Assembly (NCBI GenBank): GCA_045590215.1 | Contig: JAZNQO010000042.1 | Location: 1 to 45,184, forward strand | Direction of reading: 5' to 3' | DNA from: RUG563 sp045590215 | GTDB taxonomy: Bacteria > Bacillota > Clostridia > Christensenellales > Aristaeellaceae | Length of the DNA: 45,184 nt | Part shown: positions 1 through 6,973 of the stretch, one piece after another | Numbering within the stretch: position 1 is the first letter of the stretch | Layout: each line of letters opens with the position of its first letter | Made by a program: the position numbers and the translations under genes | Notes under the pieces: generated by a model | What the model saw: only the letters and a program-made list of their open reading frames with translations | Databases searched by the model: none | What the model was told of the DNA's origin: nothing

Positions 1-322
1 AGGAACGGCAGATGGCGGGCAATTCTTTGGAGATGAACTGCCAGTATTTTTCACCGTATGCCATATCGGTATAGAAGCTGAGATCACCGGCAGGCATGAC
101 GACGGCAATGCCCTTTTCGGAAGCATAACGGTCAATGCTGGTACGGCGCAGCCAGATGGTATGGTCATCGCTCATGCCGTGAAGGAGATAGAGGGTCTGG
201 CAGGTGGCGGAGGCTTTGCCGTCCATGCCGATCAGCTTTTCAGCGTTTTCGGGCAGAATGACAAAAAAGTCCACTTCCGTTTCCAGTGTATGGGAATAGG
301 CAGTCATTTCAATCAATGCCAA
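1..322 (-). CDS. Esterase family protein (EstA/esterase D-like), N-terminal part, cut by window edge
   Basis: Only the first 107 codons are present; the catalytic Ser-Asp-His part lies outside. The chain opens MALIEMTAYSHTLETEVDF and continues with VILPEN, then LYLLHGMSDDHTIWLRRTSI, which is the beginning of an alpha/beta-hydrolase of the tributyrin esterase/S-formylglutathione hydrolase group: the LLHG strand builds the oxyanion hole. I place the start at a TTG because AAAGGGTGA lies 5 nt before it and because homologous proteins begin with MAL; the GTG four codons upstream overlaps that ribosome binding site. It would hydrolyse short acyl or acetyl esters in the cytoplasm. It faces away from the isomerase gene at 498, with divergent promoters between them. 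Substrate is unknown. Confidence 0.75.
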   Translation of the reverse strand, partial: MALIEMTAYSHTLETEVDFFVILPENAEKLIGMDGKASATCQTLYLLHGMSDDHTIWLRRTSIDRYASEKGIAVVMPAGDLSFYTDMAYGEKYWQFISKELPAICRS

Positions 323-353
323 GCGGATCACCCTTTCAGTTTTGCTTTTCTGT

Positions 354-382
354 ATTATAGCATTGCTCTTTGTTCAATGCAA
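354..382 (-). promoter_or_regulatory. Sigma-A promoter for the esterase gene
   Basis: On the minus strand TTGCAT (377-382) is followed after exactly 17 nt by TATAAT (354-359). It lies about 30 nt ahead of the TTG start of the esterase. Confidence 0.7.
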
Positions 383-497
383 TAAAAGTGAAAAGGAAAG
401 AGAATTTTTGTCATTATGCCATTTGCTTCTGGCAAGACAAAGTAAAATATGATATGATATAAATAAACAAAGGAAAAATATACCGGAGGTAATCGAT

Positions 498-1313
498 ATG
501 AAGAAAATACCCGTTGGATATCAGCTGTATTCTGCCCGTGAAATGGTGGCCGAGGATCTGAAGAGCGTGCTTGTTTCCCTGAAAGAAATGGGCTATGACG
601 GCGTGGAATTTGCCGGGTTCTATCAGTATTCCGCCGAAGAAGTGGCCGCCATGCTGAATGAAACGGGGCTCAAAGCCGTTTCCAGCCATGTGCCGCTGGC
701 TTCCATTGAAAAGGACATGTTCGGCACCATCTCTTTCCACAAAGCCATCGGCTGCGATACCATCGTGGTGCCCTATCTGGAAGAAGAACGCCGCCCCGGA
801 AAGCCTGCCTTTGCCAAGGTGATGCAGAGCATCTATCAGTTCGGCGAACTGTGCAAGCTGGCCGGCATCCGGCTGCTTTACCACAATCATGATTTTGAAT
901 TTGTGGAATTTTCCGGCATGTATGGGTTGGATTTCATGTATGACGCCATTCCCACTTCCCTTTTGCAGACGGAAATTGACGTTTGCTGGGTGAAGTATTC
1001 CGGCCTGAACCCGGCAGAATATATCCGCAAGTATACCGGCCGTGCGCCCATCGTGCATCTGAAGGATTATGTGGGCGTAAAGGGCGAGGGCACGCCTTAC
1101 GGCCTGATCGGGCAGGAAAAGCAGGCTGACGCCGTGGCGTTTGAATTCCGTCCCTTCGGCCATGGCTGCCAGGATGCCGTATCCGTTGTGGAAGCGGGCA
1201 TAGATGCTGGGGCTGAATGGTTCATCATCGAGCAGGATCAGTGGTATCAGCGCACGCCCATGGAAGCGGCACAGATGAGCATGGACACCCTGAAAAAGAT
1301 TGGCCTGAAATAA
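498..1313 (+). CDS. Sugar phosphate isomerase/epimerase (xylose-isomerase-like TIM barrel)
   Basis: A 271-residue AP_endonuc_2/xylose-isomerase-like TIM barrel, the usual length for this family of cytoplasmic metal-dependent sugar or inositol isomerases and epimerases. Candidate metal ligands and catalytic residues visible in order are H129-N-H131-D-F-E (strand end), D161 in IDVCW, H187 in HLKD and E245 in IIEQDQW. No signal peptide. The ATG at 498 has GGAGGT 8 nt upstream. It is monocistronic: a terminator follows at 1326. A weak promoter (TATGAT or TATAAA around 448-463) is likely but its -35 is unclear. The exact sugar substrate cannot be read from sequence. Confidence 0.85.
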   Translation: MKKIPVGYQLYSAREMVAEDLKSVLVSLKEMGYDGVEFAGFYQYSAEEVAAMLNETGLKAVSSHVPLASIEKDMFGTISFHKAIGCDTIVVPYLEEERRPGKPAFAKVMQSIYQFGELCKLAGIRLLYHNHDFEFVEFSGMYGLDFMYDAIPTSLLQTEIDVCWVKYSGLNPAEYIRKYTGRAPIVHLKDYVGVKGEGTPYGLIGQEKQADAVAFEFRPFGHGCQDAVSVVEAGIDAGAEWFIIEQDQWYQRTPMEAAQMSMDTLKKIGLK

Positions 1314-1325
1314 TCGTGTTTTCTC

Positions 1326-1357
1326 AAACAGCAGTGTGAAAAAGCACTGCTGTTTTT
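1326..1357 (+). terminator. Rho-independent terminator of the isomerase gene
   Basis: AAACAGCAGTG (1326-1336) pairs perfectly with CACTGCTGTTT (1345-1355), 8-nt loop, followed by T residues. Confidence 0.9.
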
Positions 1358-1358
1358 G

Positions 1359-1387
1359 TGTACAGAAAAGGGGAGATGTGATAGAAT
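1359..1387 (+). promoter_or_regulatory. Probable promoter of the AraC-type regulator
   Basis: TGTACA, 17-nt spacer, TAGAAT with an extended -10 TGA directly before it; it begins right after the preceding terminator. Confidence 0.5.
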
Positions 1388-1410
1388 AAAGAAAAAGAGG
1401 GGGGGCAAAA

Positions 1411-2247
1411 ATGGAGAAGATTTTGCAGATGTATTATCCTATCACCGGTACGCCCTTCCAAAATGATGAAACCTACAGGGAAGTGATGCCATGCGCTGCG
1501 CTTCTGCCTTACATCCGGTGCTTCTGGGGCACGGAAAAGCCGCTTTCGGGAAGGGATAACACGGGGAAAAAAGGCATCGTGATTCCCGATACCTGCATGG
1601 ATGTGATTTTTGATATTGATTATACAAAAAATACGATTCATGATTCTTTCTGCGCCATTGATGAGAAATCGTATGCTACCATGGGCGGGAAAACGGAAGC
1701 AGAAACGGCTTGCTTTGCCATCCGGTTTTATGCGTGGTCTGCCATTCTTTTTTCGGACGAATGGATGATAGGATGGAGAAACAGGCGATTATCCGCAGCG
1801 GAATTTTCGGAAGAAATCAAAAAACAGCTGATGCCCTATTTGTTTGACGTGGCTTCTTTAGATGGGAAAATCAAAATTGCGGAAATGGTTCTTTTACACA
1901 GGCTCAATCTGCGCAAAATGAACAGCGATGTGATGAATGTTATTTATGGGATGATAAAGAGCAGCGGCAGAGAGAGAATAGAAGCCATTGCCAAGGAAAA
2001 TGTACTGTCTGTGCGCCAGATGGAAAGGCTGTTTGACAAGCATATGGGTATTTCACCGAAAAGTTTTTCTTCCCTGATACGGTATCAGATGTTGTGGCAG
2101 GATATCTGCCGGAGCGGACGTTTTCAGGCGATGGATGCTGTTGAAAAGTATGGCTATTCAGATCAGGCGCATCTTTTGCACGATTTCAAAAAGCGGCATC
2201 TGATGACGCCGGGGGAAGCTTTGCTTTTTGCGAGAGAACGCCGATGA
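1411..2247 (+). CDS. AraC-family transcriptional regulator
   Basis: 278 residues. The N-terminal half (to about 150, with LLPYIRCFWG and VIPDTCMDVIFDIDY) looks like the DUF6597-type sensor domain found ahead of many AraC HTH modules. The C-terminal roughly 100 residues carry the double helix-turn-helix: IEAIAKENVLSVRQMERLFDKHMGISPKSF, then the second helix set AVEKYGYSDQAHLLHDFKKRH and the family signature ending MTPGEAL. A GAGGGGGGG ribosome binding site precedes the ATG. It would bind DNA as an activator; the downstream gene at 2320 (about 70 nt away, same strand, no terminator between) is the obvious candidate partner or target. Ligand unknown. Confidence 0.85.
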   Translation: MEKILQMYYPITGTPFQNDETYREVMPCAALLPYIRCFWGTEKPLSGRDNTGKKGIVIPDTCMDVIFDIDYTKNTIHDSFCAIDEKSYATMGGKTEAETACFAIRFYAWSAILFSDEWMIGWRNRRLSAAEFSEEIKKQLMPYLFDVASLDGKIKIAEMVLLHRLNLRKMNSDVMNVIYGMIKSSGRERIEAIAKENVLSVRQMERLFDKHMGISPKSFSSLIRYQMLWQDICRSGRFQAMDAVEKYGYSDQAHLLHDFKKRHLMTPGEALLFARERR

Positions 2248-2319
2248 TGTCGCATTTTTACAAGACAGGAGACTGTTATACGAATAAAATGGAAAAAAAC
2301 ACAAAAGGAGCGGAAACGA

Positions 2320-3228
2320 ATGCAGGTATTTGAAAAAGCACAAACGTTTATCTATCGAAACGCAAGACCTATCGAGCTGGCCAGATGGCAATATCATTTT
2401 GAAGGGGGCAGCCGGGAGAATGTTATGAAAGCATTGGCTGCTTACCAAAACGAAGACGGCGGTTTCGGGCATGGGCTGGAGGCGGACAGCTGGAATCCCC
2501 ATTCTTCTCCCATCACCACATGGAATGCCTGCTGCATCCTGAAGGAAATCGCATGGGATGATGCGGCGCACCCGATGGTGCAGGGGATATTGAAATATCT
2601 TGCAAGTGGTGAACATTTTAACGAAACACATCAGCAATGGATGAACACCATCCCTTCCAACAACGATTATCCTCACGCCATCTGGTGGGGGTTTAAAGGG
2701 GAAAGCGATTACAAATATAACCCCACCGCCATGTTGGCCGGGTTCATTTTGAAATATGGGGAAAAGGGAAGCGGCATTTATGAAATGGGGCTGCGGATCG
2801 CCAAGGAAGCGGTTAAGTGGTTTCTGGAAAAGGTGCCGTCTGTGGACAGGCATGAAACGGCGTGCTTTTTGACGCTGTATGAGTACATGCAGGAATTGAA
2901 CTTGCAGATTGTGGACATGGAGCATTTTGCAAAGGCGTTGAAAGAACAGGTGTCCAAGAACATCGAACGGGATACGGCGAAATGGAAGACGGAATATGTG
3001 GACAAGCCCTCTGCTTTCTTCATTGTGCCGGGCAGCATGTTTTATGAGGAAAATGCGCAGATCGCAAAATATGAGTGCAGCTTCATCAGGGAAAGCCAGC
3101 TGGAAGACGGTTCTTTTTCCGTCAACTGGCAGTGGTGGAACGAATATAAGGAATTTGAAATATCGAAAATGCACTGGAAATCCGTGATTATCCTTGAAAA
3201 CATGCGCTATTTGAAAGCCTTTGAATAA
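2320..3228 (+). CDS. Alpha/alpha-toroid (squalene-cyclase/prenyltransferase-like) protein of unknown function
   Basis: 302 residues with no signal peptide. Two QxxDGxF motifs typical of the alpha-alpha toroid fold are visible: AYQNEDGGFGHGLEAD near residue 46 and SQLEDGSFSVNWQWWNEY near residue 265. The sequence between is mostly amphipathic helices. Soluble proteins of this class are found next to regulators in many Bacillota, but I know of no defined reaction for them; the canonical DXDD of squalene cyclases is not seen. AAAGGAG lies upstream of the ATG. It follows the AraC gene in the same direction and ends at a bidirectional terminator. Confidence 0.75.
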   Translation: MQVFEKAQTFIYRNARPIELARWQYHFEGGSRENVMKALAAYQNEDGGFGHGLEADSWNPHSSPITTWNACCILKEIAWDDAAHPMVQGILKYLASGEHFNETHQQWMNTIPSNNDYPHAIWWGFKGESDYKYNPTAMLAGFILKYGEKGSGIYEMGLRIAKEAVKWFLEKVPSVDRHETACFLTLYEYMQELNLQIVDMEHFAKALKEQVSKNIERDTAKWKTEYVDKPSAFFIVPGSMFYEENAQIAKYECSFIRESQLEDGSFSVNWQWWNEYKEFEISKMHWKSVIILENMRYLKAFE

Positions 3229-3232
3229 AAGA

Positions 3233-3265
3233 AAAAGCCGTGCATAAGCAAAATGCACGGCTTTT
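3233..3265. terminator. Bidirectional terminator between convergent genes
   Basis: AAAAGCCGTGCA (3233-3244) and TGCACGGCTTTT (3254-3265) form a perfect 12-bp stem with A and T tracts on both sides, serving the 2320 gene and the minus-strand XRE gene. Confidence 0.9.
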
Positions 3266-3279
3266 CAAATACACAAGAT

Positions 3280-3630
3280 TTATGGTTCGATGTCGCGAAT
3301 GATATCGGCTTCGGGGTCATAGGGCGGCACATTGTCATAGTCAATGCGCTCCATTTCTTCCCGGAGAAAGCGGCTGATGACCTGCATTTCTTCAATGCTG
3401 CGCCGGGGCAGAGCCCGTGCCAGGCTATCCACCAGCAGGAAATCCACGCTGGTATCCAGCACATTGGCAATGGCAACCAAAGTATCCACGCTGGGCACAC
3501 GCAGGCCCCTTTCCAGATTGCTGTAATAAGAGGGGGCTACGTTGATTTCCAGCGCAATTTGCTTTTGTGTTTTGCCAAGATGCTGACGGCGGGAGCGGAT
3601 GCGATTGCCCAGGGCTGTATAATTGACCAT
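3280..3630 (-). CDS. XRE/Cro-type HTH transcriptional regulator
   Basis: 116 residues. Residues 7-62 are a classical HTH_3 domain: LGNRIRSRRQHLGKTQKQIA, the recognition helix APSYYSNLERG, then RVPSVDTLVAIANVLDTSVDF. The remaining 50 residues are acidic and probably helical (dimerisation or a partner contact) with no enzyme domain. The ATG start follows GAAAGCAGGAAACC, giving AGGA at a fair distance. It has its own strong promoter and is monocistronic. The target is unknown; the divergent zinc-ribbon gene at 3935 shares the intergenic region and is a candidate. Confidence 0.88.
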   Translation of the reverse strand: MVNYTALGNRIRSRRQHLGKTQKQIALEINVAPSYYSNLERGLRVPSVDTLVAIANVLDTSVDFLLVDSLARALPRRSIEEMQVISRFLREEMERIDYDNVPPYDPEADIIRDIEP

Positions 3631-3667
3631 GATTGGTTTCCTGCTTTCTTTTGTTTAGGATAAGCTG

Positions 3668-3696
3668 ATTATATCGCAAATTCCAAAGATTGTAAA
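3668..3696 (-). promoter_or_regulatory. Sigma-A promoter of the XRE regulator
   Basis: Minus-strand TTTACA (3691-3696), 17-nt spacer, TATAAT (3668-3673). Confidence 0.8.
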
Positions 3697-3756
3697 GCAG
3701 GGGAAAAGAGGGGGAAAAAGCAGGAAATTGGATGCAAAAAAATTTTCAAAAAGAGG

Positions 3757-3785
3757 TATACAAGCGAAATAACATGTGATATAAT
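3757..3785 (+). promoter_or_regulatory. Promoter of the zinc-ribbon gene
   Basis: TATACA (3757-3762), 17-nt spacer, TATAAT (3780-3785), with a TGA extension before the -10. It implies a 5' leader of roughly 140 nt. Confidence 0.6.
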
Positions 3786-3791
3786 GCCCGT

Positions 3792-3934
3792 GAAGACCAA
3801 GCCTATGGATTTATTTCAGGTGTTCCTCTGCTTTTGTTCATCGTCAACCGACAGATGCGAAGAAGCCATTCGGAAACTACCAGAACGTATCATCTCTTCG
3901 GTTTGGCGAGAAAATTATTTGGAGGGTTTACACC
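3792..3934 (+). other. Long 5' untranslated leader of the zinc-ribbon gene
   Basis: From the predicted start of transcription to the ATG there are about 140 nt without a credible gene. The leader has short complementary stretches (for example CCGAAGAG-type pairs near its end) but matches no riboswitch that I recognise. A leader of this length on a 95-codon gene suggests post-transcriptional control. Confidence 0.35.
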
Positions 3935-4222
3935 ATGTATCAGGACAAGACGCTTACTTGCCGTGAATGCGGTCAGGAATTCACTTTCACCGCTTCCGAA
4001 CAGGCTTTCTACGCCGAAAAGGGCTTCCAGAATGAGCCCGGCCGCTGCCCCGCTTGCCGTGCCGCCCGTCGTGCCAATGGCAACAACAACCGTGGCGAAC
4101 GCCAGATGTTTGAAGTGATCTGCGATGGTTGCGGCTGCACCACCCAGGTTCCCTTCCAGCCCCGCGGCGACAAGCCCGTTTACTGCCGTGACTGCTTCGC
4201 CAAGAACCGTCCTCAGTACTAA
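3935..4222 (+). CDS. Double zinc-ribbon protein
   Basis: A 95-residue basic protein with two four-cysteine zinc sites: C9-x2-C12 with C38-x2-C41, and C63-x2-C66 with C84-x2-C87. The first ribbon (TLTCRECGQEFTFTASEQAF, then YAEKGFQNEP, then RCPACR) is a widespread small domain of unknown role in Clostridia, Negativicutes and Chloroflexi, and the linker RRANGNNNRGERQ is positively charged. Such proteins are presumed to bind nucleic acid or act in stress responses; that is inference. GGAGG is 8 nt before the ATG. Codon use is strongly biased towards GCC/CGT/GGC, as in the ribosomal genes nearby, so it is probably highly expressed. Confidence 0.88.
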   Translation: MYQDKTLTCRECGQEFTFTASEQAFYAEKGFQNEPGRCPACRAARRANGNNNRGERQMFEVICDGCGCTTQVPFQPRGDKPVYCRDCFAKNRPQY

Positions 4223-4286
4223 ATAGGGCGACTGAAAAGCAGATAAAGCAGCTTTTCAACCGGAACCTCACATTTACTGAAAAATG

Positions 4287-4331
4287 GGTTTTCAGCACAT
4301 CATACGTGATGATGCTGAAAACCTTTTTTTT
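4287..4331 (+). terminator. Strong terminator of the zinc-ribbon gene
   Basis: GGTTTTCAGCA (4287-4297) pairs with TGCTGAAAACC (4313-4323), the inner CATCA/TGATG extends it, and eight T follow. A smaller hairpin TGAAAAGC/GCTTTTCA lies just before it. Confidence 0.93.
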
Positions 4332-4427
4332 CGGGCATAAATTGATATAGGCAGTGACATGGGCACTCCTTGGGGCGGCAAAGCCGTTTTGCGGATTACA
4401 TATAAAGGTTTTTTAGATGGGATTGTG

Positions 4428-4457
4428 GTGCTGCTTAAAAAGCAGCACAGTTTTTTT
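4428..4457 (+). terminator. Second terminator-like hairpin with no gene in front
   Basis: GTGCTGCTT (4428-4436) pairs with AAGCAGCAC (4440-4448), then AG and seven T. The 96 nt between it and the previous terminator hold no ORF; see findings. Confidence 0.8.
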
Positions 4458-4499
4458 GTGCAAAAAGGGCGGTTTCTTGTGCAAAAAGATACTTTTCGG

Positions 4500-4528
4500 T
4501 TGATAGAAAAAAGACTATGTGGTATAAT
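4500..4528 (+). promoter_or_regulatory. Promoter of the GH39/DtxR operon
   Basis: TTGATA (4500-4505), 17 nt, TATAAT (4523-4528). Confidence 0.85.
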
Positions 4529-4552
4529 TTGGCGAGAAAAGAGGTGTTTTGG

Positions 4553-6055
4553 ATGATGAAGCAGCAATATACCGCCAATATGCAGGTGGAAGAAAATTTC
4601 AACAATCACACCACGTTCTGCGTCGGCACAGGGCGTATGGGGCTTGCCTTGCAGGAGGAATATCAGCAGCAGATGCGCATGGTGCAGGAAGAAATCGGCT
4701 TTTCCCATATTAGGGGCCATGGCCTTTTCTGCGACGATGTGGCAATTTATTGGCCGGTGATCGGCGATGACTGGAAGACGGTTCTGAAAGACCGGTATAA
4801 TTTCACATATCTTGACAGAATTTTTGACAACTATCTGAAAGTGGGCTTGAAGCCCTTCCTGGAACTGGGCTTTATGCCCAAGAAAATGGCCAGCGGCACA
4901 CAGACCATCTTCTATTGGCAGGGCAACACCACGCCCCCGGCGGATTATGACAAATGGGCCAATATGATTAAGGCTCTCATCCGCCATCTGTGCGAGCGGT
5001 ATGGAGAGGACGAAGTGGCCACGTGGCCTGTTGAAGTATGGAACGAGCCCAATCTGCCCGGTTTCTGGGAGCATGCGGATCTGAACGAATATCTGAAGCT
5101 TTATGATGTTTCTGCCCATGCGGTGAAGGAAGCATTGCCCAAGATGCGTGTGGGCGGCCCGGCCGTTTGCGGCGGCGATAAGTGCATTCCGTGGATTCGC
5201 ACGTTCCTTGAGCATTGCCGTGATAACAAGATACCCATGGATTTTGTGACCCGGCATATTTATATGGGTCAGGAACCTCACCGGGATGGCCGGTATCTGT
5301 ATCATGAAATGTGCAAACCTCAGCGCAGCATCCATGAAGCGGAAGAAACAAGAGAGCTGATTGACAGCTTCCCCGAATTCAAAGGATTTGAAATGCACAT
5401 TACGGAGTATAATACCTCCTATAATCCCTTCTGCCCGACCCATGACACGGTTTATAACGCTGCGCTGATTGCAGGGCTTCTGGCAAAGCTTGGGGACACC
5501 TGTGCTTCCTACTCCTATTGGACGTTTGGCGATGTGTTTGAAGAGATGGGCGTGCCGGACAGGATTTTCCACGGCGGTTTCGGGCTGGTTGCCAACGGCC
5601 TTGTGAGAAAGCCCACTTACTGGACCTTTGCTTTCTTCAAGAAGCTGGAAGGCAAAATGATTCTGCGCACGGACGATTGCCTGTTTGTGAAGACGGAAAA
5701 AGGCAATATCCGGGGCATCTTGTGGAATCTGGAAAAGGAAGATGCAAAGATTTCCGTCACGCTGCCCGGCCTGGAAGGCAAATGGGGCATGGTGAGCCAG
5801 AAGGTGGACATGGATCACGCTAATCCCCTGAAAATCTGGCATGAGATGGGCGAGCCTGCCTCTTTGACAGATGAACAGCTGAAAATCCTGCGGCAGAGCG
5901 ATACACCCTATGTGGAAGCATGCTCCATTGAAGCAGGAGAAAACGGGGTTTGTGTCGAAAAAGAACTGATGGCGAATGCTGTTATTTACGTTGAGCTGAC
6001 GCCTTTTAAGCAGGAGGAAAGCCTGGGGTATCATTATCCCGGCATCTGCGAATAA
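4553..6055 (+). CDS. Glycoside hydrolase family 39, beta-xylosidase type
   Basis: 500 residues, the length of GH39 beta-xylosidases. The retaining (beta/alpha)8 active site is visible: the acid/base E165 in VEVWNEPNLPGFW and the nucleophile E285 in HITEYNTSYNP, 120 residues apart as in characterised members. The C-terminal part from about 400 is the beta-sandwich domain. There is no signal peptide, so it acts on imported xylo-oligosaccharides or other short beta-xylosides. The frame is open from 4517, but an ATG there would lie inside the -10 box; GAGGTG at 4541-4546 points to ATG 4553 (or 4556 directly after). The DtxR-type regulator follows 20 nt later, apparently in the same transcript. 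Confidence 0.92.
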   Translation: MMKQQYTANMQVEENFNNHTTFCVGTGRMGLALQEEYQQQMRMVQEEIGFSHIRGHGLFCDDVAIYWPVIGDDWKTVLKDRYNFTYLDRIFDNYLKVGLKPFLELGFMPKKMASGTQTIFYWQGNTTPPADYDKWANMIKALIRHLCERYGEDEVATWPVEVWNEPNLPGFWEHADLNEYLKLYDVSAHAVKEALPKMRVGGPAVCGGDKCIPWIRTFLEHCRDNKIPMDFVTRHIYMGQEPHRDGRYLYHEMCKPQRSIHEAEETRELIDSFPEFKGFEMHITEYNTSYNPFCPTHDTVYNAALIAGLLAKLGDTCASYSYWTFGDVFEEMGVPDRIFHGGFGLVANGLVRKPTYWTFAFFKKLEGKMILRTDDCLFVKTEKGNIRGILWNLEKEDAKISVTLPGLEGKWGMVSQKVDMDHANPLKIWHEMGEPASLTDEQLKILRQSDTPYVEACSIEAGENGVCVEKELMANAVIYVELTPFKQEESLGYHYPGICE

Positions 6056-6075
6056 GAAAAGTAGGTGTATTTTGC

Positions 6076-6444
6076 ATGACGATTCATAAGTCAGCAGAGG
6101 ATTACTTGGAAATGATTCTCATGATCCGGGAGCAAAAGGGCTATGTGCGCAGCATTGATGTGGCACAGGCTTTGAATGTGACCAAGCCTTCTGTCAGTGT
6201 CGCCATGAAAAAGCTGCGGGAAAACGGCTATATCACGTTTGATAAGGATAATTACATCCTGCTGTCTGTGGCTGGGGAAAAGGTTGCCCGGCATATGTAT
6301 GAGCGGCATAAAACGCTTTCCGCCCTGCTGATTCGCTTGGGCGTTTCGGAGGACGTGGCAAGGGAAGATGCCTGCAAGATTGAGCATGATATTTCCGATG
6401 AAACGTTTGATGCCATTTGCCGGTACATCAAAAATAACGCATAA
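6076..6444 (+). CDS. DtxR/MntR-family metal-dependent regulator
   Basis: 122 residues. It opens with the family hallmark SAEDYLEMILMI, then a winged HTH (SIDVAQALNVTKPSVSVAMKKL and wing NGYITFDKDNYILLS), followed by a dimerisation helix pair with H-x-x-L and the metal-site residues C120-like DACKIEHDIS. It ends after the dimerisation domain; there is no SH3 domain, so it is of the short MntR type. Members sense Mn2+ or Fe2+ and repress metal uptake. AGGTG lies 8 nt before the ATG. Linkage to a xylosidase is odd and may be incidental; no metal transporter is in the window. Confidence 0.85.
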   Translation: MTIHKSAEDYLEMILMIREQKGYVRSIDVAQALNVTKPSVSVAMKKLRENGYITFDKDNYILLSVAGEKVARHMYERHKTLSALLIRLGVSEDVAREDACKIEHDISDETFDAICRYIKNNA

Positions 6445-6451
6445 ATAAAGG

Positions 6452-6482
6452 AAAAAGGCAGAAAAACACCTGCCTTTTTTCT
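6452..6482 (+). terminator. Terminator of the GH39/DtxR operon
   Basis: AAAAGGCAG and CTGCCTTTT form the stem around an AAAAACAC loop, with a T-rich tail. Confidence 0.88.
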
Positions 6483-6528
6483 TTGCGAAAAAGAGAAGAA
6501 AAATTTATGAAGTGTAAAGGAAAAATGC

Positions 6529-6556
6529 TTGACAAAGAGAGAAAAAGGTGTATAAT
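6529..6556 (+). promoter_or_regulatory. Promoter of the ylxM-ffh operon
   Basis: TTGACA (6529-6534), 16-nt spacer, TATAAT (6551-6556). Confidence 0.88.
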
Positions 6557-6564
6557 AATTGCTG

Positions 6565-6586
6565 TGTCAAGCAAAACGGCTTGACA
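6565..6586 (+). promoter_or_regulatory. Perfect inverted repeat at the transcript start, touching the ylxM ribosome binding site
   Basis: TGTCAAGC (6565-6572) and GCTTGACA (6579-6586) are perfect 8-bp arms around a 6-nt loop. It begins about where transcription should start and its last base is the first base of AGGAGG. It could be a DNA operator or an RNA hairpin that affects ribosome access. Confidence 0.55.
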
Positions 6587-6595
6587 GGAGGAAAC

Positions 6596-6973
6596 ATGGA
6601 ACGTGAAAAAGCAACTGGCATGGAAAGGAAAGTGGTGCTTTCCTGGTATCTGGCGTTCTACGGCGAAATGCTGACGGAAAACCAGAAGGAAATTGCCATC
6701 CTCTATTTTGAAGAGGATTATTCCTTGGCGGAGATTGCCCAGCAATTCTCTGTCAGCCGCCAGAGCATTCACGACACCGTAAACCGTGTGGAAAAAACCC
6801 TGATGGATTTGGAAAATAAGCTGGGGCTGGCCAAGCGTTTCAGGACACTGGAAGAGGGCCTGAAGAAATGCAAAGAGGAATTGCAGAAAGTGATCCCTGA
6901 AAAGGGGAGCGAAGCCCATCTCAACGCCGCCCGGAATATGATAAACACATTGCTCGCACAGGAGGACATGTAA
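6596..6973 (+). CDS. ylxM: YlxM, SRP-associated HTH protein
   Basis: 125 residues. The sigma-70 region 4-like HTH is clear: LTENQKEIAILYFEEDYSLA, then EIAQQFSVSRQSIHDTVNRVEK, and the C-terminal helices end at AQEDM. In Gram-positive bacteria YlxM is encoded ahead of ffh and stimulates or assembles the signal recognition particle. I use ATG 6596 because AGGAGG sits 4 nt before it; the frame is open to a GTG at 6548 but that is inside the -10 box. The stop codon is directly followed by the ffh ATG, so the two are translationally coupled. Confidence 0.93.
   Translation: MEREKATGMERKVVLSWYLAFYGEMLTENQKEIAILYFEEDYSLAEIAQQFSVSRQSIHDTVNRVEKTLMDLENKLGLAKRFRTLEEGLKKCKEELQKVIPEKGSEAHLNAARNMINTLLAQEDM

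Noticed and set aside
3792..3934. A known riboswitch in the zinc-ribbon leader or in 13935-14018
   Set aside because: I compared by eye with the guanidine, fluoride, preQ1 and ZTP types and found no match to their conserved cores.
4292..6034. 580-residue open frame antisense to the GH39 gene
   Set aside because: It mirrors the codon bias of the plus-strand gene, has no ribosome binding site, and its product (rich in His, Gln, Phe) resembles no protein.
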